From Lysobacter concretionis Ko07 = DSM 16239 (GTDB taxonomy: Bacteria; Pseudomonadota; Gammaproteobacteria; Xanthomonadales; Xanthomonadaceae): 64,000 nucleotides of DNA. Every line of letters starts with the position of its first letter. Positions within the stretch are counted from its first letter, which is position 1. Under the pieces are notes generated by a model. The model saw only the letters and a list, made by a program, of their open reading frames with translations. It ran no database searches and was not told the origin of the DNA. The stretch is taken from positions 124,001 to 188,000 of the forward strand of contig NZ_AVPS01000005.1 of the NCBI RefSeq assembly GCF_000768345.1, in the 5' to 3' direction. The translations under genes were made by a program, and so were the position numbers. Below, piece by piece: positions 26,272-36,202 of the stretch.

Positions 26272-28596
26272 TCAGAAGTTGTAGCGCAGTGACACGTAGT
26301 AGTTGCGCGGCAGGCCGTAGTATGCGGTCTGGATGTTGCCGACGCTGGCGAACTCCTGGCCCTCGGTCTTGTAGCTCTCGTCGGTCAGGTTGCGCACGCC
26401 GGCCCGCACCTGCCAGCTGTACTGCGGGGAATCCCACACGCCGAACACGCCCAGCAGGGTGTACGCGCCCTGGCTCAGCACCTCGCGGTTGTCGACCGAC
26501 AGCCAGGTCTTGCTGCGGTGGGACACATCGCCGCCCACGCCCAGGCTGCCGCTGTCGCCCAGGCTGAAGTTGTGCTGCAACGCGATCCGGGCGGTCGTCT
26601 CCGGCGAGAACGGCACGTGGTCGTGGCTCACGTTCAGGTCGAAGCCCGGGTAGCCCGGGTCGAGACGGAAGTCGTCGAACCGCTTGTACTTGGCATCCAG
26701 CCAGCCGACCTGCGCGCTCAGCACGGTGGCCTCGCCCAGCAGCGCGCTGCCTTCCAGCTCGATGCCCTTGATGTCCAGTTCGGCGGCGTTGAGCACCGGG
26801 AAGGTGCCGACGTCCTGCGACACGCGGGCCTGGAAGTCGCTGTAGTCGCTCTTGAACGCCGCCATGCTGCCACGCAAACGGCGGTCGGCGGAGCTGCCCT
26901 TCAGTCCGACCTCGTAGGTCCACACGTACTCGGGATCGAACACGGCGTGCTGGGTGTCGTAGACGCTGTTGGCGCGGCCGTTGAAGCCGCCGGACTTGAA
27001 GCCGCGGTTGGCCGAGACGTAGCCCATCAGGTTGTCGCTGAAGGCCTTCTGCAGGCTCACCGACGGCGTCGTCGCCGACCAGGTCTTGCTGCCGGTGAAC
27101 GCGACGGTTTCATTCAGTGCCGGGAACGGCAGGAAGCCGCCATACAACGAGGTGGAATCCCAGAAGGTGCTCGTGCTGCGCTCGTAGTCCTTCTTGTCGC
27201 GGGTATGGCGCACGCCGGCGGCGAGGGTCCAGGTCGGCACGAACTCCCAGTTGACGTGGGCGAACGCGGCGGTGCTGGTGGTGGTCAGGTCGTCTTCGAT
27301 CGTGCGCAGAAAATCCACCGGGACGCCGAAGTTGGCGAACAGGTCACCCGCATACGCCTCCTGGTAGGACGGCACCTTTTCCTTCATGTAGTACGCGCCG
27401 AAGGTGGCGTGGAGGTTGCTGCCGTTGTCGAACTGGAGCTGGAACTCCTGGCTGCTCTGCTTCTGGTCCAGCGCCACCAGCACGTCGCCCAGCTCGTACT
27501 GGGAGGCGTCGATATCGATGAACGAATGGGTCTTGAGCTTGCGATGCGAGCTGATGCTCTTGAACAGCCACTGGCTGTTGATGTCCCACTCCATCGACAG
27601 CGACGCACCGGAATGCTCCAGCTGCTGGCCATGGCCCGGCGGCAGGAACGAGGTCCGGGAGCGATGGTTCCAGTCGCCGGTCTCGCCCGGCTGCAGCACC
27701 ACGGTCCCGGGGAGACCAATGAGCGGGTAACCCAGGTCGGTCTGGCGCAGCGGCGCCATCGGGCGGCCAAGGGTCGGGGCGACGTCCTGCTCGGTGTGGT
27801 CCAGGCTCAAGGTGGCGCGGAAATTGTCGACCGGTGCGAACGCGAGTTTGGCGCGCACCGCCTGGGTGTCGTCGTTGTTGAAGTGCCGGCCGGTCACGGC
27901 ATCGCGCACGTAGCCGTCGTTGCGGATCGAGGCGGCGGCGATGCTGCCGGCGAGCGTGTCGCTGATCTTGCCGCTGTAGTAGACGCGCTGCTCGTTGCGG
28001 CCGTAGTCACCGAAGGTGGCTTCGAACGAACCGCCCTCGTTGTCGAACGGATTCTTGGTGGTCAGCTTGACCGCGCCGCCGGTGGAGTTCTTGCCGTACA
28101 GGGTGCCCTGCGGCCCGCGCAGCACTTCCACCTGCTGGATGTCGAACAGCGAGAACAGCGCGCCGTTGATGCGCGAGTAGTAGACGTCATCGACGTACAT
28201 GCCAACGCCGGGGTCGAAGGTCTGCAGCGCGTCGGGCTGGCCGATGCCGCGGATGAACACGTTGACGCTGTTGGCCGAGCCACGGCCCTGGACGATGTTC
28301 ATGTTCGGCACCGCGCCCTGCAGGCCGCTGACATCGCTGGCCTGGAGGTCGGCGAGTTCCTCCTCGCCAAACGCGCTGACCGCGACCGGCACGTCCTGGA
28401 TCGACTCGGTGCGGCGACGCGCGGTCACCGTGACGGCGTCGAGGGTCTTGGCACGGCTGTCCTGCGCGGCGCTGCCCGGCGCGGTGGTGTCCTGCGCGGC
28501 GTTGTCCCGTGCCGTGCTCGCGGCGGACTCCTGCGCCCAGACACCCGGCGCGAGCAATGCGCAGACGATGGCGACACTCAACTGCTTGCGGTACAT
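26272..28596 (-). CDS. TonB-dependent outer-membrane receptor
   Basis: 774 residues. A signal peptide ends at about GVWA-QE (residue 22). After a low-complexity spacer and the TonB-box-like LDAVTVTARRR, the plug domain runs to about 200 (VPVAVSAFGEEELADL, VLRGPQGTLYGKNSTGGAV). The 22-strand barrel ends in NYYVSLRYNF, with the terminal Phe needed for insertion by BAM. It starts at ATG 28596 after GGAGAGG. It belongs to the large FecA/CirA-like group, abundant in this family for carbohydrates, siderophores and other ligands; the ligand cannot be read from the sequence. It is divergent from a GntP-type permease across 195 bp, which suggests shared control and a common substrate. Confidence 0.92.
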   Translation of the reverse strand: MYRKQLSVAIVCALLAPGVWAQESAASTARDNAAQDTTAPGSAAQDSRAKTLDAVTVTARRRTESIQDVPVAVSAFGEEELADLQASDVSGLQGAVPNMNIVQGRGSANSVNVFIRGIGQPDALQTFDPGVGMYVDDVYYSRINGALFSLFDIQQVEVLRGPQGTLYGKNSTGGAVKLTTKNPFDNEGGSFEATFGDYGRNEQRVYYSGKISDTLAGSIAAASIRNDGYVRDAVTGRHFNNDDTQAVRAKLAFAPVDNFRATLSLDHTEQDVAPTLGRPMAPLRQTDLGYPLIGLPGTVVLQPGETGDWNHRSRTSFLPPGHGQQLEHSGASLSMEWDINSQWLFKSISSHRKLKTHSFIDIDASQYELGDVLVALDQKQSSQEFQLQFDNGSNLHATFGAYYMKEKVPSYQEAYAGDLFANFGVPVDFLRTIEDDLTTTSTAAFAHVNWEFVPTWTLAAGVRHTRDKKDYERSTSTFWDSTSLYGGFLPFPALNETVAFTGSKTWSATTPSVSLQKAFSDNLMGYVSANRGFKSGGFNGRANSVYDTQHAVFDPEYVWTYEVGLKGSSADRRLRGSMAAFKSDYSDFQARVSQDVGTFPVLNAAELDIKGIELEGSALLGEATVLSAQVGWLDAKYKRFDDFRLDPGYPGFDLNVSHDHVPFSPETTARIALQHNFSLGDSGSLGVGGDVSHRSKTWLSVDNREVLSQGAYTLLGVFGVWDSPQYSWQVRAGVRNLTDESYKTEGQEFASVGNIQTAYYGLPRNYYVSLRYNF

Positions 28597-28791
28597 GCGA
28601 CCTCTCCCCTTGATTCGATTGGCTTGCCGGAATTTTTCCCGTGGGGCGCGAGTCCTCGGCAACCCGGACCCATCCCACCATGCCGGCAAGACTAGAAGGC
28701 CCCGCCACCGGCGACAGCTGTACCTTCGGACAATGCCGCCGGCGTCCCCGTGCACCGAGACTCCACGGTCATCGAATGCGCAGGGGTTTGC

Positions 28792-30195
28792 ATGGATTTC
28801 CTGATCGTCCTGGGCGCGCTGGCGTTCCTGATGTTCGTCGCCTACCGCGGCTACAGCGTGATCCTGTTCGCCCCGGTCGCGGCCTTGGGCGCGGTGCTGC
28901 TGAGCGATCCGAGCCTGGTCGCGCCGATGTTCACCGGGCTGTTCATGGACAAGATGGTCGGCTTCCTGAAGCTGTACTTCCCGGTGTTTTTGCTCGGGGC
29001 GATCTTCGGCAAGGTGATCGAGCTGTCAGGCTTTTCCAAATCGATCGTCGCTGCGACCATCCGCCTGTTCGGCGCCGGCCGGGCGATGCTGTCGATCGTG
29101 GTGGTGTGCGGACTGCTGACCTACGGCGGGGTGTCGCTGTTCGTGGTGGTGTTCGCGGTGTACCCGTTCGCAGCCGAACTGTTCCGCCAGAGCGACATCC
29201 CCAAGCGCCTGATCCCCGGCACCATCGCGCTGGGCGCGTTCACCTTCACCATGGACGCCCTGCCCGGCACGCCGCAGATCCAGAACATCATTCCGACCAC
29301 CTTTTTCGGCACCAACACCTGGGCCGCGCCGTGGCTCGGCACGATCGGCGGCATCTTCATCCTTGTCGTCGGCGTGGCCTATCTGGACTGGCGTCGTCGC
29401 GTCGCACTCAAGGCCGGCGAGGGCTACGGCGACCCGGCCAAGCTGGTCAACGAGCCGGCGGAGTTCACCGGCGGTCGGCTGGCCAATCCGCTCATCGCGA
29501 TCCTGCCGCTGGTGCTGGTCGGCGTGGCCAACAAACTGTTCACCGGCTGGATCCCGCAGATCTATGGCGAGAGCCATTCGTTCGTTCCCGCGGTCATCGG
29601 CAACGCCGCGCCGGTGGTGCAGAAGATCTCGTCGGTCACCGCGATCTGGGCCGTAGAAGGCGCGTTGCTGGTCGGCATCCTGACGGTGATCGCCTTTGCC
29701 TGGAAGCCGGTGATGACCAGCTTCGCCGCAGGTACCAAGGATGCGATCGGCGGCTCGCTGCTGGCCGCCATGAACACCGCGTCCGAGTACGGTTTCGGCG
29801 CCGTGATCGCCGCCCTGCCCGGTTTCCTGGTCGTCGCCAACGCGCTGGGCGCGATCCCCAATCCGCTGGTCAACGAAGCGATCACCGTCACCGCGCTGGC
29901 CGGCATCACCGGCTCCGCCTCGGGCGGCATGAGCATCGCGTTGGCCGCGATGTCCGAGACCTTCATCGCCAACGCCAACGCCGCCGGCATCCCGATGGAA
30001 GTGCTGCACCGGGTCGCCGCGATGGCCTCCGGCGGCATGGACACCCTGCCCCACAACGGCGCGGTCATCACCCTGCTGGCGGTGACCGGCCTGACCCATC
30101 GCCAGGCCTACAAGGACATCTTCGCGATCACGATCATCAAGACACTGGCAGTGATGGTGATCATCGGCGTGTTCTACGCGACCGGGATTGTCTGA
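28792..30195 (+). CDS. GntP-family permease
   Basis: 467-residue inner-membrane transporter with about 12-14 hydrophobic helices, starting MDFLIVLGALAFLMFVAYRG (ATG 28792, AGGGG at 28781-28785). It carries GntP-type segments such as LGAFTFTMDALPGTPQIQN and GSASGGMSIALAAM, and a C-terminal GGMDTLPHNGAVITLLAVTG. The family imports gluconate and related sugar acids, hydroxy acids or beta-hydroxybutyrate with protons, so a carboxylic acid substrate is likely. The divergent TonB-dependent receptor would bring the ligand across the outer membrane. No catabolic gene lies next to it. Confidence 0.9.
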   Translation: MDFLIVLGALAFLMFVAYRGYSVILFAPVAALGAVLLSDPSLVAPMFTGLFMDKMVGFLKLYFPVFLLGAIFGKVIELSGFSKSIVAATIRLFGAGRAMLSIVVVCGLLTYGGVSLFVVVFAVYPFAAELFRQSDIPKRLIPGTIALGAFTFTMDALPGTPQIQNIIPTTFFGTNTWAAPWLGTIGGIFILVVGVAYLDWRRRVALKAGEGYGDPAKLVNEPAEFTGGRLANPLIAILPLVLVGVANKLFTGWIPQIYGESHSFVPAVIGNAAPVVQKISSVTAIWAVEGALLVGILTVIAFAWKPVMTSFAAGTKDAIGGSLLAAMNTASEYGFGAVIAALPGFLVVANALGAIPNPLVNEAITVTALAGITGSASGGMSIALAAMSETFIANANAAGIPMEVLHRVAAMASGGMDTLPHNGAVITLLAVTGLTHRQAYKDIFAITIIKTLAVMVIIGVFYATGIV

Positions 30196-30243
30196 CCTGT
30201 CGGGATCGATCCCCACACCGCCGGCGCGATAGCCCGCATGCGA

Positions 30244-31077
30244 TCAGCGCGGGCCGAGCACGGTCGTCAGGTCGGCCGGCTGCGGCATGCCGGAGCGGCG
30301 CTGCACGTTGCCGTCCTCATCCAGAAACAGGATGCCGGGCGTGCCCTGGAAACCCAGTTCCAGCATCAACAACTCGTTGGCGTTGAGATCGGCGCGCACC
30401 TTGGCCGACACGGTGGCCACCGGCTTGATGCCGCCATTGGCGAAGTTGCGCTCATTGCTTGTCAGGGCCTGCTCGGGCGAGCTGGCGGTGAGGATCGCGG
30501 CCGCCTTGTTCGCGCTGTCGGCCCGGATCACGCCGACCATCACATGCCGCAGCTGCACCTTGCCGGCGTCTACCCAGGGCCGCGCCGCCTCCCAGAAAAG
30601 GTTGCAATACGGGCAGTTGGGATCGCTGAAGGCGTAGACCGTACGCGGCGCGGTGGTCTTGCCGTCCTGCACCCAGGCGGCATCCTGCAATTTGCTCCAG
30701 GTGCGCTCCGACACCGGCTTGATCACCAGTTTGCGGATGGCGTCCGCACCGACATCGTTGCCTTGGGCGTCGAGCAGACTGCCCACCAACGCATGTTGAC
30801 CGTCGCTGGTGAGATAGACCGATACCGGGTCGGTGCCGGCCAGTCCCGCGTAGCCGGTCAGGCCCGACGGCGCGTCGAACGTGCCGAGCACTTCGAGCCC
30901 CCGCGCCTCAAGCGCTTCGATCGGTGCGGGATGGTTGGTGGTCGTCGCGACCGGCTTGGCATTGCCCGTCGCCTGGGTCGCGGGCGTGGCGACCGGTTCC
31001 TTCGCGCCCGTGCACGCCGCCGACAACAGCAGTATCGGGGCGAGCAGCAGCCAGGGCTTGATCTTGCGTGCCATCAC
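30244..31077 (-). CDS. dsbG: Thiol:disulfide interchange protein DsbG-like
   Basis: 277-residue periplasmic disulfide isomerase/reductase. The N-terminus has a lipoprotein signal (LLLSAAC at about residue 22), which is unusual because E. coli DsbG is soluble. A dimerisation domain (about 50-110) is followed by a thioredoxin fold with the active site C155-PY-C158 (SDPNCPYCNLFW), the CPYC motif specific to DsbG rather than DsbC (CGYC). The cis-proline loop is GFQGTPGILFLDEDG. Its ATG overlaps the stop of the upstream fusion gene by 4 bp (ATGA), so the two proteins are made together. The upstream thioredoxin-like fusion may supply its electrons. Confidence 0.9.
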   Translation of the reverse strand: MMARKIKPWLLLAPILLLSAACTGAKEPVATPATQATGNAKPVATTTNHPAPIEALEARGLEVLGTFDAPSGLTGYAGLAGTDPVSVYLTSDGQHALVGSLLDAQGNDVGADAIRKLVIKPVSERTWSKLQDAAWVQDGKTTAPRTVYAFSDPNCPYCNLFWEAARPWVDAGKVQLRHVMVGVIRADSANKAAAILTASSPEQALTSNERNFANGGIKPVATVSAKVRADLNANELLMLELGFQGTPGILFLDEDGNVQRRSGMPQPADLTTVLGPR

Positions 31078-31952
31078 GGCACCTCCGGTGAAAGTGTGGG
31101 AGTGGATGCGGGCGACGAACCCAGGGCCTGCAGCTTCCGGGTCAGGCTCGCTTCGGACAACTCGCCCATGTGGGTGTCCACCAGTTTGCCGCTGCCATCA
31201 AAAAACAAGGTGGTCGGCAACCCGCGCGAGCCCACGCCATGCATCACCGAAGAGAACGGGTCCAGCAGGACATTGGCCAACGCCAGGCCTTCGCCACCCA
31301 GATAGTCGCGGATCAGATCCGGCCCTTCGCCCTGGTTGACGAACACGAAATTGACTCCTTCGTGGCGCTGCTGGGCGGCGGAGAGCACCGGCATCTCGCG
31401 CCGGCACGGCGGGCACCAGGTCGCCCACAGGTTGAGCACCATCGGACGGTCGGACATCGCCGACAACTGGACCGTTTCGCCATCGAGGGTGGTGAGGTCC
31501 ATCGCCGGCAGCGACACGCGGGACTGCTGCATCAGCCACAGCGCCCCCGCCAGCCCGCCCCACACCGCCAGGCCCGCCATCGCGCCGACCGATACGGGCA
31601 TCCGCAGCGCGGGAATCCTGCGGACTTTCCACGCGCCCCAACCCAGTCCGGCCAGCAGACCGGCCCAGACCGTGAAGCCGCCATCGCCGATCCGCACGAT
31701 CGACCACGGATCGGCGAGGTACTCGGGCAGCCACTGCACGACAAAGGCCACGCGTGCGACCACCACGCCAATGAACAGCATGTCGACGAGCACCGCCCCC
31801 GCTGTCACTTCCGGCGCGGGAGCAGACGATGGTGAGGTCGTCGTGGCGATGGCGCCGGGACGCGGCCGGAACTGCCTTGCCACCAGCAGCGCGACCACGA
31901 CGGCGAAGGCCAGCAACACGGCAGGCAACGGAAAAGGTCCAAGACTCAGCAT
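31074..31952 (-). CDS. Membrane-domain/TlpA-like thioredoxin fusion
   Basis: 292 residues. The first half (1-140) has four or five membrane segments, including PLPAVLLAFAVVVALLVA and GGFTVWAGLLAGLGWGAW; the spacing and the segment IGDGGFTVWAGLLAG resemble part of prolipoprotein diacylglyceryl transferase (Lgt), although the Lgt catalytic arginine/histidine set is not evident. The second half is a TlpA/ResA-type thioredoxin domain with C180-PP-C183 (WATWCPPCRREM) and the cis-Pro loop SRGLPTTLFFDG. ATG 31952 gives a membrane-first protein; the longer frame to 32000 adds charged residues. Its stop overlaps the dsbG start. I infer that it passes reducing power to DsbG in the periplasm, as DsbD does in E. 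coli. Confidence 0.75.
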   Translation of the reverse strand: MLSLGPFPLPAVLLAFAVVVALLVARQFRPRPGAIATTTSPSSAPAPEVTAGAVLVDMLFIGVVVARVAFVVQWLPEYLADPWSIVRIGDGGFTVWAGLLAGLGWGAWKVRRIPALRMPVSVGAMAGLAVWGGLAGALWLMQQSRVSLPAMDLTTLDGETVQLSAMSDRPMVLNLWATWCPPCRREMPVLSAAQQRHEGVNFVFVNQGEGPDLIRDYLGGEGLALANVLLDPFSSVMHGVGSRGLPTTLFFDGSGKLVDTHMGELSEASLTRKLQALGSSPASTPTLSPEVP

Positions 31953-32140
31953 CCGGCTACGGTATCGGATGACGATTGAGTCGCGGTTAACCAGGAGCAC
32001 GAGGCCGTCGATAAACCCGGCGCATGGCTGGCATGCGCTGCCGGAACCGGGCGGGATTCAAGCCAGATTGCGGCAGACAAACCTTGTGGAACGGGCGCGG
32101 CACACGATTGCGGATGCAACCCCACCGGGCGCAACAGCCG

Positions 32141-32731
32141 TCAATCCAGCTTGCCGACCTCCTCGCCCAGCGCGTTGCCTTGCGGGGTGACCAGGTACCA
32201 CTCGCCCCACTCGTCGTCGCGCTCATGCCCCAGCGTGGTGCCGGGCTGTGTGTCGCCGACGTAGTGATACAGCGGGTGGCCGTTGTAGGTGACCTGCTGG
32301 GAGCCGTCGGCGCGCTCGATGGTGCCAAGCAGAACCGGCGCGAGGTTGCCGCTGACGGTCGGCCCGCCGGTCGGCGGGAACAGCGGCGCCCACTGGCGCA
32401 GGCAGGCGTCGATGCACTTGCTGCCATCGGTATCGCCTTCCAGCAGATAGACCGCGCGACGGCGATCGTCGGCGACATAGTCGGCAGGCCCGCCGACCGA
32501 CATCACCGTCAGGCTGCCGGCGGCATCCGCCGCATCGGTCACCAGGGTGCCGCCCTCGCCCACGACCGACGGCGTTTCGCCGGTTGCGGCCGCGGGCGGT
32601 GAGTCGCCCAGCGAGTTGCCTTCGCCGGGCTTGTCGCAACCGGCCAGACCGGCTGCCAGCACCACGCCCAACAAGGCGGCCATCGCGCCCGAACCGGCGC
32701 GGGCCGAATCCGTCCTGCATGGAGTCGTCAT
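32141..32731 (-). CDS. COG4315-type repeat lipoprotein
   Basis: 196 residues. A lipoprotein signal ends at VVLAAGLAGC (Cys about 32). After a Gly/Ser/Pro-rich linker come two copies of the secreted-repeat motif known from COG4315/DUF4397-like proteins: DRRRAVYLLEGDTDGSKCIDACLRQW and the paired TYNGHPLYHYVGDTQPG, each with an aromatic-x-x-D pattern. Two cysteines in KCIDAC are typical of the first repeat. The function of the family is unknown. ATG 32731 follows AAGGAG. It stands 188 bp upstream of the fusion gene on the same strand; that gap holds no gene I can support. Confidence 0.8.
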   Translation of the reverse strand: MTTPCRTDSARAGSGAMAALLGVVLAAGLAGCDKPGEGNSLGDSPPAAATGETPSVVGEGGTLVTDAADAAGSLTVMSVGGPADYVADDRRRAVYLLEGDTDGSKCIDACLRQWAPLFPPTGGPTVSGNLAPVLLGTIERADGSQQVTYNGHPLYHYVGDTQPGTTLGHERDDEWGEWYLVTPQGNALGEEVGKLD

Positions 32732-32810
32732 CGTGTCTCCTTGTGCGGACCTTGCCCGCCCTGCAACCGGCACACTGCGGTCGTTGCGTTGATTGATAGG
32801 CGGGCCGGCG

Positions 32811-33152
32811 TTAAGACGCGGTCGACACCCAGTGACCGCCGATGATCACCAGCGCCCCGGCCAGGATCAGCCCGCCGCCAAGCAGGTCCAGCATTCCGGG
32901 CCGCACGCCGTCCACCGCCCACAGCCACGCCAGCGCGGTGGCGACATACACCCCGCCATACGCCGCATACACCCGGCCCGAGGCCGCGGGATGCAAGGTC
33001 AGCAGCCACGCGAACGCCGCCAGCGCCAGCGCCGCCGGTACCAGCAGCCACGCCGCGCCGTCCGGCTTGCGCCACATCAGCATCAGCCAGCAACCGACGA
33101 TCTCGGCGATCGCGGTCAGGACAAACAGGCCGAGGGCTTGCAGGAGCGGCAT
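32811..33152 (-). CDS. ynfA: YnfA-family small membrane protein
   Basis: 113 residues with four membrane helices that fill nearly the whole chain ([19 protein letters not shown], then [19 protein letters not shown], then [19 protein letters not shown], then [15 protein letters not shown]). It matches the UPF0060/YnfA family (about 108 residues), distant relatives of small multidrug resistance transporters. The segment [15 protein letters not shown] is diagnostic. It lies 28 bp downstream of the MmeI-like gene on the same strand, probably by chance. Confidence 0.92.
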   Translation of the reverse strand: MPLLQALGLFVLTAIAEIVGCWLMLMWRKPDGAAWLLVPAALALAAFAWLLTLHPAASGRVYAAYGGVYVATALAWLWAVDGVRPGMLDLLGGGLILAGALVIIGGHWVSTAS

Positions 33153-33180
33153 CGGGTGATTTCTCGAAAAGGAAAGACGG

Positions 33181-36000
33181 TTATTCGGTTGCGGTGGCCG
33201 GGGTTTTGCGCCGACGCGGCTTGGCCGGTTTGGCGACGGGCAGCAGCGAGGTCAGCTGCTGGTAGCGCTCGAACAGGAACGCCACGCGCTCGGCGTCGCT
33301 GTCGAACCGGCGCTTGCCGTAGGCCGCGTCCACCGCGCGGTCGAGCGCCTGGTGCGCCTTGACCAGCGCGGGCGGCATCGTGGTCGGGTCGTAGAGGTCG
33401 GCCAGCGTGCTGTCGGGAAACGCGGCGCGGGCGTCGAGCACGGCCTGGGCGGCGGCTTCGATGGCTTCACGCTGCTTGTCGCTCGGGGATTCGGGCCAGG
33501 GGAAGTTGTTGTAGACGATGCCGGCGGAGTAGCGGTAGCGGCTTTCGAGACGACCGCAGGTGTACCGCACCCACGCCATATGCATGGCGGACTCGAAAAC
33601 GCCAAAAGCGTAGAGAGATGGATCGGCGATCAGCAGATTCGCGTCGCCACAGATCACGTTCGGCTCCACCTGAGCGATAGGAATAACCTTGCGATCCTCA
33701 CCCGTGTGCCGGGGCACGATCAAATAGGTACTGGTGGGCTGGCGAATCTCGCCAAACAGAGAAGGAAAGGCGGCCAAGTCTCGGGTCGTCTTGCGCTTGC
33801 TGGCAGCGCGGTACTCCCGCACGCGCTCGATCCGCGCAGCGACCTTTGGCAGCCGAGACAGTTCGGCTGGAGAAATATCGGGCAGCCAAAGACACCAGCG
33901 CTTGGTGTCGTAGAGCAGCTCATCGACTTGCATGAACGGACGAATCAATACTTGTGCGCCCGGCTCTTCCATGACCAGGTCACGCATCTGCTCATCGGAC
34001 AACAGCAAGTTGCCGTCATCGTTGGCCATACTCCCGAAAGAGATGGCGGGTGTGGTTGCCTGCAATGGCTTCGAACGCTTCTTCAAAAGGACTTCAACAG
34101 CATCGGCGAGATAGGCGTTGATGCGGCTCGCCTCAGTCACGGATGGCTCGCCATCAGGCTTGGCATAGTCAAACAACAGCTTGGGTCCGGCATTCGCTTG
34201 GGCAGAGAATCCGATAATCACGCAATGCACTGCGGCCTTTCCCTTTGCCTCGTTACTCCATTTGAATGAGCGATGGGCGAATTGGATATGCATCCCGCGG
34301 CGATACAGCTCACTCCAAAGGATGCCGACTTGCTCGCCTTGTGCAATCGAACTCGTGGAGACGAATGCACATCGGATGTTCGATGGAGCATCGTCGCGCT
34401 CGCCATCGCCGTCTGGCCCTTGAGGCGAAATGAAGTCAGCAGCCTTGAGGTACCAAGCGGCTACAAAGTCCAAGACTCCTGCACCTTTCACCCCTGAGAA
34501 CAGCCGGCCCATTTCATCTTTCTGGTCAGCACTCTGATTCTGCTTCCCGATAAACGGCGGATTCCCCAGGATGTAATCCAGCTCCGCCGCCGGCACCACG
34601 TCGTTCCAGTCGATCCGCAGCGCATTGCCGTGCACGATCGTCGCCGACTTCTTCAAAGGCAGCCGCTCGAACGGGTTGCCGAACATCTCGCTCACGCGCA
34701 GGTTGACCTGGTGATCGACCAGCCACAGCGCCAGTTGCGCGATCTGGGCCGGGAACTCCTCGATCTCGATGCCGTAGAACTGGTCGACGTTGCACTTGAT
34801 CAGCAGGCGCGGGTCGGTGACCTGGCCGGCCTCCTGGTCCTTCTGGTACAGCGCCTCGATGACGTCCAGCTCCAGCAGCCGCAGCTCGCGGTAGGCGATG
34901 ACGAGGAAGTTGCCGCAGCCGCAGGCCGGGTCGAGGAACTTGAGGGCGGCGATCTTCTCGTGGAACTCGTGCAGCTTCGGCCGGCTGGCCTTGAGCTTGT
35001 CGAACTCCGCGCGCAGGCCGTCGAGGAACAGCGGCCCGATCAGCTTGAGGATGTTCTTCTCGCTGGTGTAGTGCGCGCCGAGGTTGCGCCGCGCCTTGGC
35101 GTCCATGATCGACTGGAACAGCGCGCCGAAGATCGCCGGGCTGATCTCGCCCCAGTACAGGCCGGCGGCGTCGAGCAGCCGCTCGCGCATGCGCGTGTTG
35201 AACGCGGCCGGCGACAGGCGCTCCTCGAACAGCTTGCCGTTGACGTAGGGGAAGCCGGACAGCTGCGCGTCCAGGCCCTTCTGGCGGTGCTCCGGGGCGG
35301 TGTTGAGCACGTCGAACAAGGTCGCCAGCGCGCCGCCCAGGTCGCTGCCGTCCTCGGACGTGCGCTGCTCGATGTAGTCCTGGAAGCGCCGGCGCGGCTC
35401 GAAGATGCCGGTGTCCTCGGCGAACAGGCAGAACAGCAGTCGCACCAGCAGGACCTCCAGCTTGTGGCCGGTGTAGCCGTCCTCGGCGAGCGCGTCGTGC
35501 AGCCGGCCCATGCGCTCGGCGGCCTTGATGTTGACCGGGTCCTGGTCCTTGAAGGCGCGGCTCTGGTAACCGGCGACGAAGCCGAACAGGCGGATGTGGC
35601 GGTGCAGTTCCTTCAGCGCGAAGGCGTGCTCTTCACCGGTTTCCAGGTCATGCAGTCGGAAACGCGCGAAGTCCGAGACCAGCACGTAGCGCGGCAGGTC
35701 GCGGTCCTTGAGGCCGGGAAAGTAGTCGCGGGCCTGGCCGTAGGCGCGATCGAGATCCTTGCCGCGCGATTTGTGCTCGACCAGCAGGATGCCCTTCCAC
35801 AGCAGGTCGATGAAGCCGCCGGAGCCGTCCTCGCGCTTGATCGGCACCTCGAAGCTGGCGATGCGGCGGCGGTGCACACCGAACACCTCGAAGAATGCAT
35901 CCCAGAAGGACTTGGCCTCGGCATCCTCGGACGCCTCCCCTTCCCACTCCTTGGAAAAGGCGATGGCACGGGTCTTGATCTCGTTCCAGCTCAGCGGCAT
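33181..36000 (-). CDS. MmeI-like type IIL restriction-modification enzyme
   Basis: 939-residue single protein with nuclease, methyltransferase and target recognition, as in MmeI (type IIL). N-terminal PD-(D/E)XK nuclease: D65, then nine residues, then E75-H-K77 ([13 protein letters not shown]), the MmeI spacing. A helical linker follows (about 170-330). The gamma-class N6-adenine methyltransferase has motif [11 protein letters not shown] at 356-365 and N480-PPF. The recognition domain lies at about 590-820 and a short C-terminal helical domain closes the chain. All catalytic motifs are intact, so it should cut and methylate. The segment at about 33600-34540 (recognition region) is near 53-55% GC in sampled lines against about 68% in the methyltransferase part. 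Start ATG 36000 follows GGGGGAG. No other defence gene is adjacent. Confidence 0.88.
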   Translation of the reverse strand: MPLSWNEIKTRAIAFSKEWEGEASEDAEAKSFWDAFFEVFGVHRRRIASFEVPIKREDGSGGFIDLLWKGILLVEHKSRGKDLDRAYGQARDYFPGLKDRDLPRYVLVSDFARFRLHDLETGEEHAFALKELHRHIRLFGFVAGYQSRAFKDQDPVNIKAAERMGRLHDALAEDGYTGHKLEVLLVRLLFCLFAEDTGIFEPRRRFQDYIEQRTSEDGSDLGGALATLFDVLNTAPEHRQKGLDAQLSGFPYVNGKLFEERLSPAAFNTRMRERLLDAAGLYWGEISPAIFGALFQSIMDAKARRNLGAHYTSEKNILKLIGPLFLDGLRAEFDKLKASRPKLHEFHEKIAALKFLDPACGCGNFLVIAYRELRLLELDVIEALYQKDQEAGQVTDPRLLIKCNVDQFYGIEIEEFPAQIAQLALWLVDHQVNLRVSEMFGNPFERLPLKKSATIVHGNALRIDWNDVVPAAELDYILGNPPFIGKQNQSADQKDEMGRLFSGVKGAGVLDFVAAWYLKAADFISPQGPDGDGERDDAPSNIRCAFVSTSSIAQGEQVGILWSELYRRGMHIQFAHRSFKWSNEAKGKAAVHCVIIGFSAQANAGPKLLFDYAKPDGEPSVTEASRINAYLADAVEVLLKKRSKPLQATTPAISFGSMANDDGNLLLSDEQMRDLVMEEPGAQVLIRPFMQVDELLYDTKRWCLWLPDISPAELSRLPKVAARIERVREYRAASKRKTTRDLAAFPSLFGEIRQPTSTYLIVPRHTGEDRKVIPIAQVEPNVICGDANLLIADPSLYAFGVFESAMHMAWVRYTCGRLESRYRYSAGIVYNNFPWPESPSDKQREAIEAAAQAVLDARAAFPDSTLADLYDPTTMPPALVKAHQALDRAVDAAYGKRRFDSDAERVAFLFERYQQLTSLLPVAKPAKPRRRKTPATATE

Positions 36001-36129
36001 TGCGGCTCCCCCTTGATGAGCCAGAGGATACGTTGCCGCCGAGACGGCGTCCGGGACAAGACGACAAAGAAGAACCCGGCCCCCGGCGATGCTCTGCTGC
36101 GGCGCGCTCTCCCACCCCGTGCCGAACCC

Positions 36130-36171
36130 TCATCCGCCCTTCGGGCACCTTCTCCCGCCGGCGGGAGAAGG
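36130..36171. repeat. Dispersed intergenic palindrome
   Basis: A perfect 24-bp palindrome (CCTTCTCCCGCC at 36148-36159 and complement at 36160-36171), preceded by CATCCGCCCTTCGGGCA, which forms its own small hairpin. I recall this composite as a widespread intergenic repeat in proteobacteria. It sits in the 256-bp gap upstream of the MmeI-like gene, which otherwise shows nothing I can name. Confidence 0.6.
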
Positions 36172-36202
36172 AAAATCCGGTCGAACCTCGCCGTTGACCG
36201 GG

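Noticed and set aside
31074-31952. True prolipoprotein diacylglyceryl transferase
   Set aside because: Only the helix spacing and a short segment resemble Lgt; the catalytic residues are not evident and half of the protein is a thioredoxin domain.
33181-36000. Genomic island or prophage around the MmeI-like gene
   Set aside because: No integrase, transposase, direct repeats or tRNA end flank the gene; neighbours are ordinary chromosomal genes.
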